From: Hydractinia symbiolongicarpus
Taxonomy: Eukaryota > Cnidaria > Hydrozoa > Anthoathecata > Hydractiniidae
DNA length: 64,000 bases
Direction of reading: 5' to 3'
Assembly (NCBI RefSeq): GCF_029227915.1
Contig: NC_079876.1
Location: 36,251,828-36,315,827, forward strand
In this document: one piece after another, positions 21,766-33,724 of the stretch
How positions within the stretch are numbered: the stretch's first letter is position 1
How the letters are laid out: every line of letters begins with the position of its first letter
Notes under the pieces: generated by a model
Seen by the model: only the letters and a program-made list of their open reading frames with translations
The model's database searches: none
What the model was told of the DNA's origin: nothing
Translations under genes and position numbers: made by a program

Positions 21766-22097
21766 AATCCCGGGTCTCGGCATTTTATCACTGCCCAGCA
21801 GGGCGGTTTGAGGTGGTGAATGCAAGCAGCCGTAGCACTTTTCTTCAGCTATGTTTTTTTATTTATTTTCCTTCCTTTCTTTTTTACGGGGGGTATTTTC
21901 AGGTGTAGGTAAAACACGATGCATTGGCGGGGAATCGAACCCCGGTCTCCCGCGTGGCAGGCGAGAATTCTACCACTGAACCACCAATGCGTTACTACTC
22001 ATTTCCAAAATTTCCGAGTGACAGTGTATCACGTCCCGGTGTGTTAGTAGCCTTAACGGCATTTCAGACGTGTGATATTGAGATTTTCAAAATCTCC
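20935..22097 (+). repeat. Repeat unit 19 (7 tRNA genes)
   Basis: Thr 20944-21016; Ser-AGA 21075-21156; Glu 21254-21325; Cys 21402-21473; Ser-TGA 21548-21629; Phe 21710-21782; Gly(-) 21920-21990. Genes consensus. The Cys terminator is shortened from T5 to T4. Confidence 0.95.
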
Positions 22098-22890
22098 CAA
22101 CAGGCAGGCGCTGTGGCTTAGCGGTTAAAGCGCCTGTCTAGTAAACAGGAGATCCCCGGTTCAAATCCGGGCAGTGCCTTTAGCAGTAATGTTGTGCTTT
22201 CTGGTCGGCCTTGTGGCAATGGCCAGCGGTTTGTCAGGCTGCGATGGCCGAGTGGTTAAGGCGTTTGACTAGAAATCAAATGGGATCTTCCCGCGTAGGT
22301 TCGAATCCTACTCGCAGCGGACGCAAAAAGGTGTTTTTGACACGAACAGAAAGACAGAGCTAGTTCAAATTGTCAGAAAAAGCATGACATCTAAATTACT
22401 TAGTGGTGCGAATGTGTCCCGCATGGTCTAGTGGTTAGGATTTCTGGTTTTCACCCAGGCGGCCCGGGTTCGATTCCCGGTGCGGGAAGTGTACATTTTT
22501 TAAGTTAAGTTGCTCTCTCACGCGTTGATGTTATATACCCTGTGCGTGGATTCCGTCCTTGGCTGGGGATATAGCTCAGTGGTAGAGCATTCGACTGCAG
22601 ATCGAGAGGTCCCTGGTTCAAACCCGGGTGTCCCCTACTAGTTGGCTTTTTTTCCTCTTCGGCACCTGAGTGGTGAGCTGGTGAATTATTCTGGTTACCC
22701 AGCAATTTCTGCTGCGATGGCCGAGTGGTTAAGGCGTTAGACTTGAAATCTAATGGGATCTTCCCGCGTAGGTTCGAACCCTACTCGCAGCGAATCTACA
22801 AACATTCTTTTTGATCTGGTCAAGTGTCTATCACAACGTACAGACCTTTGCCATGTGATAGAATTGATCATGGCCGAGATAGCTCAGTTA

Positions 22891-22928
<38 letters not shown>

Positions 22929-23260
22929 AATCCCGGGTCTCGGCATTTTATCACTGCCCAGCAGGGCGGTTTGAGGTGGTGAATGCAAGCAGCCGTAGCA
23001 CTTTTCTTCAGCTATGTTTTTTTATTTATTTTCCTTCCTTTCTTTTTTACGGAGGGTATTTTCAGGTGTAGGTAAAACACGATGCATTGGCGGGGAATCG
23101 AACCCCGGTCTCCCGCGTGGCAGGCGAGAATTCTACCACTGAACCAACAATGCGTTACTACTCATTTCCGAAATTTCCTAGTGACAGTGTATCACGTCCC
23201 GGTGTGTTAGTAGCCTTAACGGCATTTCAGACGTGTGATATTGAGATTTTCAAAATCTCC
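22098..23260 (+). repeat. Repeat unit 20 (7 tRNA genes)
   Basis: Thr 22107-22179; Ser-AGA 22238-22319; Glu 22417-22488; Cys 22565-22636; Ser-TGA 22711-22792; Phe 22873-22945; Gly(-) 23083-23153. Phe G18 to A (22890), a base that normally contacts the T loop; Gly acceptor G7 to T (23147; also units 42, 51, 53). Cys terminator lengthened to T7. Confidence 0.95.
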
Positions 23261-24040
23261 CAACAGGCAGGCGCTGTGGCTTAGCGGTTAAAGCGCCTGT
23301 CTAGTAAACAGGAGATCCCCGGTTCAAATCCGGGCAGTGCCTTTAGCAGTAATGTTGTGCTTTCTGGTCGGCCTTGTGGCAATGGCCAGCGGTTTGTCAG
23401 GCTGCGATGGCCGAGTGGTTAAGGCGTTTGACTAGAAATCAAATGGGATCTTCCCGCGTAGGTTCGAATCCTACTCGCAGCGGACGCAAAAAGGTGTTTT
23501 TGACACGAACAGAAAGACAGAGCTAGTTCAAATTGTCAGAAAAAGCATGACATCTAAATTACTTAGTGGTGCGAATGTGTCCCGCATGGTCTAGTGGTTA
23601 GGATTTCTGGTTTTCACCCAGGCGGCCCGGGTTCGATTCCCGGTGCGGGAAGTGTACATTTTTTAAGTTAAGTTGCTCTCTCACGCGTTGATGTTATATA
23701 CCCTGTGCGTGGATTCCGTCCTTGGCTGCGGATATAGCTCAGTGGTAGAGCATTCGACTGCAGATCGAGAGGTCCCTGGTTCAAACCCGGGTGTCCCCTA
23801 CTAGTTGGCTTTTTGTCCTCTTCGGCACCTGAGTGGTGAGCTGGTGAATTATTCTGGTTACCCAGCAATTTCTGCTGCGATGGCCGAGTGGTTAAGGCGT
23901 TAGGCTTGAAATCTAATGGGATCTTTCCGCGTAGGTTCGAACCCTACTCGCAGCGAATCTACAAACATTCTTTTTGATCTGGTCAAGTGTCTATCGCAAC
24001 GTACAGACCTTTGCCATGTGATAGAATTGATCATGGCCGA

Positions 24041-24091
<51 letters not shown>

Positions 24092-24423
24092 AATCCCGCG
24101 TCTCTGCATTTTATCACTGCCCAGCAGGGCGGTTTGAGGTGGTGAATGCAAGCAGCCGTAGCACTTTTCTTCAGCTATGTTTTTTTATTTATTTTCCTTC
24201 CTTTCTTTTTTACGGAGGGTATTTTCAGGTGTAGGTAAAACACGATGCATTGGCGGGGAATCGAACCCCGGTCTCCCGCGTGGCAGGCGAGAATTCTACC
24301 ACTGAACCACCAATGCGTTACTATTCATTTCCAAAATTTCCGAGTGACAGTGTATCACATCCCGGTGTGTTAGTAGCCTTAACGGCATTTCAGACGTGTG
24401 ATATTGAGATTTTCAAAATCTCC
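23261..24423 (+). repeat. Repeat unit 21 (7 tRNA genes, three altered)
   Basis: Thr 23270-23342; Ser-AGA 23401-23482; Glu 23580-23651; Cys 23728-23799; Ser-TGA 23874-23955; Phe 24036-24108; Gly(-) 24246-24316. Cys acceptor G2 to C (23729); Ser-TGA A31 to G (23904) and variable-arm C to T (23926); Phe two changes (24099, 24105). Confidence 0.95.
24036..24108 (+). tRNA. tRNA-Phe(GAA) with T-stem and acceptor mismatches
   Basis: G to C at 24099 breaks a T-stem pair and G to T at 24105 breaks an acceptor pair (C3). Anticodon GAA is intact. Together with the changed Cys and Ser-TGA copies this makes unit 21 one of the more eroded units. Confidence 0.7.
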
Positions 24424-25203
24424 CAACAGGCAGGCGGTGTGGCTTAGCGGTTAAAGCGCCTGTCTAGTAAACAGGAGATCCCCGGTTTAAATCCGGGCAG
24501 TGCCTTTAGCAGTAATGTTGTGCTTTCTGGTCGGCCTTGTGGCAATGGCCAGCGGTTTGTCAGGCTGCGATGGCCGAGTGGTTAAGGCGTTTGACTAGAA
24601 ATCAAATGGGATCTTCCCGCGTAGGTTCGAATCCTACTCGCAGCGGACGCAAAAAGGTGTTTTTGACACGAACAGAAAGACAGAGCTAGTTCAAATTGTC
24701 AGAAAAAGCATGACATCTAAATTACTTAGTGGTGCGAATGTGTCCCGCATGGTCTAGTGGTTAGGATTTCTGGTTTTCACCCAGGCGGCCCGGGTTCGAT
24801 TCCCGGTGCGGGAAGTGTACATTTTTTAAGTTAAGTTGCTCTCTCACGCGTTGATGTTATTAACCCTGTGCGTGGATTCCGTCCTTGGCTGGGGATATAG
24901 CTCAGTGGTAGAGCATTCGACTGCAGATCGAGAGGTCCCTGGTTCAAACCCGGGTGTCCCCTACTAGTTGGCTTTTTGTCCTCTTCGGCACCTGAGTGGT
25001 GAGCTGGTGAATTATTCTGGTTACCCAGCAATTTCTGCTGCGATGGCCGAGTGGTTAAGGCGTTAGACTTGAAATCTAATGGGATCTTCCCGCGTAGGTT
25101 CGAACCCTACTCGCAGCGAATCTACAAACATTCTTTTTGATCTGGTCAAGTGTCTATCACAACGTACAGACCTTTGCCATGTGATAGAATTGATCATGGC
25201 CGA

Positions 25204-25254
<51 letters not shown>

Positions 25255-25586
25255 AATCCCGGGTCTCGGCATTTTATCACTGCCCAGCAGGGCTGTTTGA
25301 GGTGGTGAATGCAAGCAGCCGTAGCACTTTTCTTCAGCTATGTTTTTTTATTTATTTTCCTTCCTTTCTTTTTTACGGAGGGTATTTTCAGGTGTAGGTA
25401 AAACACGATGCATTGGCGGGGAATCGAACCCCGGTCTCCCGCGTGGCAGGCGAGAATTCTACCACTGAACCACCAATGCGTTACTACTCATTTCCAAAAT
25501 TTCCGAGTGACAGTGTATCACGTCCCGGTGTGTTAGTAGCCTTAACGGCATTTCAGACGTGTGATATTGAGATTTTCAAAATCTCC
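24424..25586 (+). repeat. Repeat unit 22 (7 tRNA genes)
   Basis: Thr 24433-24505; Ser-AGA 24564-24645; Glu 24743-24814; Cys 24891-24962; Ser-TGA 25037-25118; Phe 25199-25271; Gly(-) 25409-25479. Thr carries two changes (24437, 24488). The TATA-like element before Cys reads TTATTAA. Confidence 0.95.
24433..24505 (+). tRNA. tRNA-Thr(AGT) with acceptor and box B changes
   Basis: C5 to G (24437) creates an acceptor mismatch and C56 to T (24488) changes the invariant T-loop and box B base. Anticodon AGT is intact. Activity is doubtful. Confidence 0.7.
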
Positions 25587-26366
25587 CAACAGGCAGGCGC
25601 TGTGGCTTAGCGGTTAAAGCGCCTGTCTAGTAAACAGGAGATCCCCGGTTCAAATCCGGGCAGTGCCTTTAGCAGTAATGTTGTGCTTTCTGGTCGGCCT
25701 TGTGGCAATGGCCAGCGGTTTGTCAGGCTGCGATGGCCGAGTGGTTAAGGCGTTTGACTAGAAATCAAATGGGATCTTCCCGCGTAGGTTCGAATCCTAC
25801 TCGCAGCGGACGCAAAAAGGTGTTTTTGACACGAACAGAAAGACAGAGCTAGTTCAAATTGTCAGAAAAAGCATGACATCTAAATTACTTAGTGGTGCGA
25901 ATGTGTCCCGCATGGTCTAGTGGTTAGGATTTCTGGTTTTCACCCAGGCGGCCCGGGTTCGATTCCCGGTGCGGGAAGTGTACATTTTTTAAGTTAAGTT
26001 GCTCTCTCACGCGTTGATGTTATATACCCTGTGCGTGGATTCCGTCCTTGGCTGGGGATATAGCTCAGTGGTAGAGCATTCGACTGCAGATCGAGAGGTC
26101 CCTGGTTCAAACCCGGGTGTCCCCTACTAGTTGGCTTTTTGTCCTCTTCGGCACCTGAGTGGTGAGCTGGTGAATTATTCTGGTTACCCAGCAATTTCTG
26201 CTGCGATGGCCGAGTGGTTAAGGCGTTAGACTTGAAATCTAATGGGATCTTCCCGCGTAGGTTCGAACCCTACTCGCAGCGAATCTACAAACATTCTTTT
26301 TGATCTGGTCAAGTGTCTATCACAACGTACAGACCTTTGCCATGTGATAGAATTGATCATGGCCGA

Positions 26367-26417
<51 letters not shown>

Positions 26418-26749
26418 AATCCCGGGTCTCGGCATTTTATCACTGCCCAGCAGGGCGGTTTGAGGTGGTGAATGCAAGCAGCCGTAGCACTTTTCTTCAG
26501 CTATGTTTTTTTATTTATTTTCCTTCCTTTCTTTTTTACGGAGGGTATTTTCAGGTGTAGGTAAAACACGATGCATTGGCGGGGAATCGAACCCCGGTCT
26601 CCCGCGTGGCAGGCGAGAATTCTACCACTGAACCACCAATGCGTTACTACTCATTTCCAAAATTTCCGAGTGACAGTGTATCACGTCCCGGTGTGTTAGT
26701 AGCCTTAACGGCATTTCAGACGTGTGATATTGAGATTTTCAAAATCTCC
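25587..26749 (+). repeat. Repeat unit 23 (7 tRNA genes)
   Basis: Thr 25596-25668; Ser-AGA 25727-25808; Glu 25906-25977; Cys 26054-26125; Ser-TGA 26200-26281; Phe 26362-26434; Gly(-) 26572-26642. No difference from consensus seen. Confidence 0.96.
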
Positions 26750-27529
26750 CAACAGGCAGGCGCTGTGGCTTAGCGGTTAAAGCGCCTGTCTAGTAAACAG
26801 GAGATCCCCGGTTCAAATCCGGGCAGTGCCTTTAGCAGTAATGTTGTGCTTTCTGGTCGGCCTTGTGGCAATGGCCAGCGGTTTGTCAGGCTGCGATGGC
26901 CGAGTGGTTAAGGCGTTTGACTAGAAATCAAATGGGATCTTCCCGCGTAGGTTCGAATCCTACTCGCAGCGGACGCAAAAAGGTGTTTTTGACACGAACA
27001 GAAAGACAGAGCTAGTTCAAATTGTCAGAAAAAGCATGACATCTAAATTACTTAGTGGTGCGAATGTGTCCCGCATGGTCTAGTGGTTAGGATTTCTGGT
27101 TTTCACCCAGGCGGCCCGGGTTCGATTCCCGGTGCGGGAAGTGTACATTTTTTAAGTTAAGTTGCTCTCTCACGCGTTGATGTTATATACCCTGTGCGTG
27201 GATTCCGTCCTTGGCTGGGGATATAGCTCAGTGGTAGAGTATTCGACTGCAGATCGAGAGGTCCCTGGTTCAAACCCGGGTGTCCCCTACTAGTTGGCTT
27301 TTTTTCCTCTTCGGCACCTGAGTGGTGAGCTGGTGAATTATTCTGGTTACCCAGCAATTTCTGCTGCGATGGCCGAGTGGTTAAGGCGTTAGGCTTGAAA
27401 TCTAATGGGATCTTCCCGCGTAGGTTCGAACCCTACTCGCAGCGAATCTACAAACATTCTTTTTGATCTGGTCAAGTGTCTATCACAACGTACAGACCTT
27501 TGCCATGTGATAGAATTGATCATGGCCGA

Positions 27530-27580
<51 letters not shown>

Positions 27581-27912
27581 AATCCCAGGTCTCGGCATTT
27601 TATCACTGCCCAGCAGGGCGGTTTGAGGTGGTGAATGCAAGCAGCCGTAGCACTTTTCTTCAGCTATGTTTTTTTATTTATTTTCCTTCCTTTCTTTTTT
27701 ACGGAGGGTATTTTCAGGTGTAGGTAAAACACGATGCATTGGCGGGGAATCGAACCCCGGTCTCCCGCGTGGCAGGCGAGAATTCTACCACTGAACCACC
27801 AATGCGTTACTACTCATTTCCAAACTTTCCTAGTGACAGTGTATCACGTCCCGGTGTGTTAGTAGCCTTAACGGCATTTCAGACGTGTGATATTGAGATT
27901 TTCAAAATCTCC
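26750..27912 (+). repeat. Repeat unit 24 (7 tRNA genes, three altered)
   Basis: Thr 26759-26831; Ser-AGA 26890-26971; Glu 27069-27140; Cys 27217-27288; Ser-TGA 27363-27444; Phe 27525-27597; Gly(-) 27735-27805. Cys D-stem C to T (27240); Ser-TGA A31 to G (27393); Phe G63 to A (27587). T7 Cys terminator and a two-base change after Gly, both also in unit 26. Confidence 0.95.
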
Positions 27913-28692
27913 CAACAGGCAGGCGCTGTGGCTTAGCGGTTAAAGCGCCTGTCTAGTAAACAGGAGATCCCCGGTTCAAATCCGGGCAGTTCCTTTAGCA
28001 GTAATGTTGTGCTTTCTGGTCGGCCTTGTGGCAATGGCCAGCGGTTTGTCAGGCTGCGATGGCCGAGTGGTTAAGGCGTTTGACTAGAAATCAAATGGGA
28101 TCTTCCCGCGTAGGTTCGAATCCTACTCGCAGCGGACGCAAAAAGGTGTTTTTGACACGAACAGAAAGACAGAGGTAGTTCAAATTGTCAGAAAAAGCAT
28201 GACATCTAAATTACTTAGTGGTGCGAATGTGTCCCGCATGGTCTAGTGGTTAGGATTTCTGGTTTTCACCCAGGCGGCCCGGGTTCGATTCCCGGTGCGG
28301 GAAGTGTACATTTTTTAAGTTAAGTTGCTCTCTCACGCGTTGATGTTATATACCCTGTGCGTGGATTCCGTCCTTGGCTGGGGATATAGCTCAGTGGTAG
28401 AGCATTCGACTGCAGATCGAGAGGTCCCTGGTTCAAACCCGGGTGTCCCCTACTAGTTGGCTTTTTGTCCTCTTCGGCACCTGAGTGGTGAGCTGGTGAA
28501 TTATTCTGGTTACCCAGCAATTTCTGCTGCGATGGCCGAGTGGTTAAGGCGTTAGACTTGAAATCTAATGGGATCTTCCCGCGTAGGTTCGAACCCTACT
28601 CGCAGTGAATCTACAAACATTCTTTTTGATCTGGTCAAGTGTCTATCACAACGTACAGACCTTTGCCATGTGATAGAATTGATCATGGCCGA

Positions 28693-28743
<51 letters not shown>

Positions 28744-29075
28744 AATCCCGGGTCTCGGCATTTTATCACTGCCCAGCAGGGCGGTTTGAGGTGGTGAATG
28801 CAAGCAGCCGTAGCACTTTTCTTCAGCTATGTTTTTTTATTTATTTTCCTTCCTTTCTTTTTTACGGAGGGTATTTTCAGGTGTAGGTAAAACACGATGC
28901 ATTGGCGGGGAATCGAACCCCGGTCTCCCGCGTGGCAGGCGAGAATTCTACCACTGAACCACCAATGCGTTACTACTCATTTCCAAAATTTCCGAGTGAC
29001 AGTGTATCACGTCCCGGTGTGTTAGTAGCCTTAACGGCATTTCAGACGTGTGATATTGAGATTTTCAAAATCTCC
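27913..29075 (+). repeat. Repeat unit 25 (7 tRNA genes)
   Basis: Thr 27922-27994; Ser-AGA 28053-28134; Glu 28232-28303; Cys 28380-28451; Ser-TGA 28526-28607; Phe 28688-28760; Gly(-) 28898-28968. Thr G70 to T (27991, mismatch, also unit 9); Ser-TGA C to T in the last acceptor pair (28606). Confidence 0.95.
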
Positions 29076-29855
29076 CAACAGGCAGGCGCTGTGGCTTAGC
29101 GGTTAAAGCGCCTGTCTAGTAAACAGGAGATCCCCGGTTCAAATCCGGGCAGTGCCTTTAGCAGTAATGTTGTGCTTTCTGGTCGGCCTTGTGGCAATGG
29201 CCAGCGGTTTGTCAGGCTGCGATGGCCGAGTGGTTAAGGCGTTTGACTAGAAATCAAATGGGATCTTCCCGCGTAGGTTCGAATCCTACTCGCAGCGGAC
29301 GCAAAAAGGTGATTTTGACACGAACAGAAAGACAGAGCTAGTTCAAATTGTCAGAAAAAGCATGACATCTAAATTACTTAGTGGTGCGAATGTGTCCCGC
29401 ATGGTCTAGTGGTTAGGATTTCTGGTTTTCACCCAGGCGGCCCGGGTTCGATTCCCGGTGCGGGAAGTGTACATTTTTTAAGTTAAGTTGCTCTCTCACG
29501 CGTTGATGTTATATACCCTGTGCGTGGATTCCGTCCTTGGCTGGGGATATAGCTCAGTGGTAGAGCATTCGACTGCAGATCGAGAGGTCCCTGGTTCAAA
29601 CCCGGGTGTCCCCTACTAGTTGGCTTTTTTTCCTCTTCGGCACCTGAGTGGTGAGCTGGTGAATTATTCTGGTTACCCAGCAATTTCTGCTGCGATGGCC
29701 GAGTGGTTAAGGCGTTAGGCTTGAAATCTAATGGGATCTTCCCGCGTAGGTTCGAACCCTACTCGCAGCGAATCAACAAACATTCTTTTTGATCTGGTCA
29801 AGTGTCTATCACAACGTACAGACCTTTGCCATGTGATAGAATTGATCATGGCCGA

Positions 29856-29906
<51 letters not shown>

Positions 29907-30238
29907 AATCCCGGGTCTCGGCATTTTATCACTGCCCAGCAGGGCGGTTTGAGGTGGTGAATGCAAGCAGCCGTAGCACTTTTCTTCAGCTATGTTTTTT
30001 TATTTATTTTCCTTCCTTTCTTTTTTACGGAGGGTATTTTCAGGTGTAGGTAAAACACGATGCATTGGCGGGGAATCGAACCCCGGTCTCCCGCGTGGCA
30101 GGCGAGAATTCTACCACTGAACCACCAATGCGTTACTACTCATTTCCAAACTTTCCTAGTGACAGTGTATCACGTCCCGGTGTGTTAGTAGCCTTAACGG
30201 CATTTCAGACGTGTGATATTGAGATTTTCAAAATCTCC
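29076..30238 (+). repeat. Repeat unit 26 (7 tRNA genes)
   Basis: Thr 29085-29157; Ser-AGA 29216-29297; Glu 29395-29466; Cys 29543-29614; Ser-TGA 29689-29770; Phe 29851-29923; Gly(-) 30061-30131. Ser-TGA A31 to G (29719). Terminator after Ser-AGA cut to T4, Cys terminator T7. Shares most of its variants with unit 24, two units upstream. Confidence 0.95.
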
Positions 30239-31019
30239 CAACAGGCAGGCGCTGTGGCTTAGCGGTTAAAGCGCCTGTCTAGTAAACAGGAGATCCCCGG
30301 TTCAAATCCGGGCAGTGCCTTTAGCAGTAATGTTGTGCTTTCTGGTCGGCCTTGTGGCAATGGCCAGCGGTTTGTCAGGCTGCGATGGCCGAGTGGTTAA
30401 GGCGTTTGACTAGAAATCAAATGGGATCTTCCCGCGTAGGTTCGAATCCTACTCGCAGCGGACGCAAAAAAGGTGTTTTTGACACGAACAGAAAGACAGA
30501 GCTAGTTCAAATTGTCAGAAAAAGCATAACATCTAAATTACTTAGTGGTGCGAATGTGTCCCGCATGGTCTAGTGGTTAGGATTTCTGGTTTTCACCCAG
30601 GCGGCCCGGGTTCGATTCCCGGTGCGGGAAGTGTACATTTTTTAAGTTAGGTTGCTCTCTCACGCGTTGATGTTATATACCCTGTGCGTGGATTCCGTCC
30701 TTGGCTGGGGATATAGCTCAGTGGTAGAGCATTCGACTGCAGATCGAGAGGTCCCTGGTTCAAACCCGGTTGTCCCCTACTAGTTGGCTTTTTGTCCTCT
30801 TCGGCACCTGAGTGGTGAGCTGGTGAATTATTCTGGTTACCCAGCAATTTCTGCTGCGATGGCCGAGTGGTTAAGGCGTTAGACTTGAAATCTAATGGGA
30901 TCTTCCCGCGTAGGTTCGAACCCTACTCGCAGCGAATCTACAAACATTCTTTTTGATCTGGTCAAGTGTCTATCACAACGTACAGACCTTTGCCATGTGA
31001 TAGAATTGATCATGGCCGA

Positions 31020-31070
<51 letters not shown>

Positions 31071-31402
31071 AATCCCGGGTCTCGGCATTTTATCACTGCC
31101 CAGCAGGGCGGTTTGAGGTGGTGAATGCAAGCAGCCGTAGCACTTTTCTTCAGCTATGTTTTTTTATTTATTTTCCTTCCTTTCTTTTTTACGGAGGGTA
31201 TTTTCAGGTGTAGGTAAAACACGATGCATTGGCGGGGAATCGAACCCCGGTCTCCCGCGTGGCAGGCGAGAATTCTACCACTGAACCACCAATGCGTTAC
31301 TACTCATTTCCAAAATTTCCGAGTGACAGTGTATCACGTCCCGGTGTGTTAGTAGCCTTAACGGCATTTCAGACGTGTGATATTGAGATTTTCAAAATCT
31401 CC
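30239..31402 (+). repeat. Repeat unit 27 (7 tRNA genes, one-base insertion)
   Basis: Thr 30248-30320; Ser-AGA 30379-30460; Glu 30559-30630; Cys 30707-30778; Ser-TGA 30853-30934; Phe 31015-31087; Gly(-) 31225-31295. One extra A in the A run after Ser-AGA (about 30465-30470). Cys T-stem G to T (30770, mismatch, also unit 46). Confidence 0.95.
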
Positions 31403-31542
31403 CAACAGGCAGGCGCTGTGGCTTAGCGGTTAAAGCGCCTGTCTAGTAAACAGGAGATCCCCGGTTCAAATCCGGGCAGTGCCTTTAGCAGTAATGTTGT
31501 GCTTTCTGGTCGGCCTTGTGGCAATGGCCAGCGGTTTGTCAG

Positions 31543-31624
31543 GCTGCGATGGCCGAGTGGTTAAGGCGTTTGACTAGAAATCAAATGGGATTTTCCCGCG
31601 TAGGTTCGAATCCTACTCGCAGCG
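31543..31624 (+). tRNA. tRNA-Ser(AGA) with an internal TTTT
   Basis: A single C to T change at 31592 in the variable-arm loop creates TTTT at 31591-31594 inside the gene. The fold is otherwise normal. Four T on the coding strand can stop Pol III, so part of the transcripts from this copy may end early. How strongly depends on context, since the Glu genes tolerate a TTTT in their anticodon loop. Confidence 0.8.
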
Positions 31625-31721
31625 GACGCAAAAAGGTGTTTTTGACACGAACAGAAAGACAGAGCTAGTTCAAATTGTCAGAAAAAGCATGACATCTAAA
31701 TTACTTAGTGGTGCGAATGTG

Positions 31722-31793
31722 TCCCGCATGGTCTAGTGGTTAGGATTTCTGGTTTTCACCCAGGCGGCCCGGGTTCGATTCCCGGTGCGTTGG
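31722..31793 (+). pseudogene. tRNA-Glu(TTC) with 3' acceptor end and terminator replaced
   Basis: The gene is normal up to 31789. From 31790 the sequence departs: the last three bases of the 3' acceptor strand read TTG instead of GGA, and the T6 stop is gone. The new DNA contains TTGGTAAGTT twice, 13 bp apart, which looks like a small templated duplication. Three terminal acceptor pairs are lost, so 3' processing and charging should fail. With the terminator gone, the next T run is the one after Cys, so read-through into Cys is likely. Confidence 0.8.
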
Positions 31794-32178
31794 TAAGTTA
31801 AGTTGGTAAGTTGCTCTCTCACGCGTTGATGTTATATACCCTGTGCGTGGATTCCGTCCTTGGCTGGGGATATAGCTCAGTGGTAGAGCATTCGACTGCA
31901 GATCGAGAGGTCCCTGGTTCAAACCCGGGTGTCCCCTACTAGTTGGCTTTTTGTCCTCTTCGGCACCTGAGTGGTGAGCTGGTGAATTATTCTGGTTACC
32001 CAGCAATTTCTGCTGCGATGGCCGAGTGGTTAAGGCGTTAGACTTGAAATCTAATGGGATCTTCCCGCGTAGGTTCGAACCCTACTCGCAGCGAATCTAC
32101 AAACATTCTTTTTGATCTGGTCAAGTGTCTATCACAACGTACAGACCTTTGCCATGTGATAGAACTGATCATGGCCGA

Positions 32179-32229
<51 letters not shown>

Positions 32230-32561
32230 AATCCCGGGTCTCGGCATTTTATCACTGCCCAGCAGGGCGGTTTGAGGTGGTGAATGCAAGCAGCCGTAGC
32301 ACTTTTCTTCAGCTATGTTTTTTTATTTATTTTCCTTCCTTTCTTTTTTACGGAGGGTATTTTCAGGTGTAGGTAAAACACGATGCATTGGCGGGGAATC
32401 GAACCCCGGTCTCCCGCGTGGCAGGCGAGAATTCTACCACTGAACCACCAATGCGTTACTACTCATTTCCAAAATTTCCGAGTGACAGTGTATCACGTCC
32501 CGGTGTGTTAGTAGCCTTAACGGCATTTCAGACGTGTGATATTGAGATTTTCAAAATCTCC

Positions 32562-33341
32562 CAACAGGCAGGCGCTGTGGCTTAGCGGTTAAAGCGCCTG
32601 TCTAGTAAACAGGAGATCCCCGGTTCAAATCCGGGCAGTGCCTTTAGCAGTAATGTTGTGCTTTCTGGTCGGCCTTGTGGCAATGGCCAGCGGTTTGTCA
32701 GGCTGCGATGGCCGAGTGGTTAAGGCGTTTGACTAGAAATCAAATGGGATCTTCCCGCGTAGGTTCGAATCCTACTCGCAGCGGACGCAAAAAGGTGTTT
32801 TTGACACGAACAGAAAGACAGAGCTAGTTCAAATTGTCAGAAAAAGCATGACATCTAAATTACTTAGTGGTGCGAATGTGTCCCGCATGGTCTAGTGGTT
32901 AGGATTTCTGGTTTTCACCCAGGCGGCCCGGGTTCGATTCCCGGTGCGGGAAGTGTACATTTTTTAAGTTAAGTTGCTCTCTCACGCGTTGATGTTATAT
33001 ACCCTGTGCGTGGATTCCGTCCTTGGCTGGGGATATAGCTCAGTGGTAGAGCATTCGACTGCAGATCGAGAGGTCCCTGGTTCAAACCCGGGTGTCCCCT
33101 ACTAGTTGGCTTTTTGTCCTCTTCGGCACCTGAGTGGTGAGCTGGTGAATTATTCTGGTTACCCAGCAATTTCTGCTGCGATGGCCGAGTGGTTAAGGCG
33201 TTAGACTTGAAATCTAATGGGATCTTCCCGCGTAGGTTCGAACCCTACTCGCAGCGAATCTACAAACAATCTTTTTGATCTGGTCAAGTGTCTATCACAA
33301 CGTACAGACCTTTGCCATGTGATAGAATTGATCATGGCCGA

Positions 33342-33392
<51 letters not shown>

Positions 33393-33724
33393 AATCCCGG
33401 GTCTCGGCATTTTATCACTGCCCAGCAGGGCGGTTTGAGGTGGTGAATGCAAGCAGCCGTAGCACTTTTCTTCAGCTATGTTTTTTTATTTATTTTCCTT
33501 CCTTTCTTTTTTACGGAGGGTATTTTCAGGTGTAGGTAAAACACGATGCATTGGCGGGGAATCGAACCCCGGTCTCCCGCGTGGCAGGCGAGAATTCTAC
33601 CACTGAACCACCAATGCGTTACTACTCATTTCCAAAATTTCCGAGTGACAGTGTATCACGTCCCGGTGTGTTAGTAGCCTTAACGGCATTTCAGACGTGT
33701 GATATTGAGATTTTCAAAATCTCC
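32562..33724 (+). repeat. Repeat unit 29 (7 tRNA genes)
   Basis: Thr 32571-32643; Ser-AGA 32702-32783; Glu 32881-32952; Cys 33029-33100; Ser-TGA 33175-33256; Phe 33337-33409; Gly(-) 33547-33617. Genes consensus; one spacer change before Phe. Confidence 0.95.

Larger units (their letters stand above)
31403..32561 (+). repeat. Repeat unit 28 (five sound tRNA genes, two damaged)
   Basis: Thr 31412-31484; Ser-AGA 31543-31624 (internal T4); Glu 31722-31793 (3' end replaced); Cys 31866-31937; Ser-TGA 32012-32093; Phe 32174-32246; Gly(-) 32384-32454. Net 4 bp shorter than standard because of the Glu rearrangement. Confidence 0.95.

Noticed and set aside
31740-32006. 88-codon open frame in unit 28, longer than its counterparts
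   Set aside because: It is longer only because the Glu rearrangement shifts the frame; it is still antisense to Cys and Glu.
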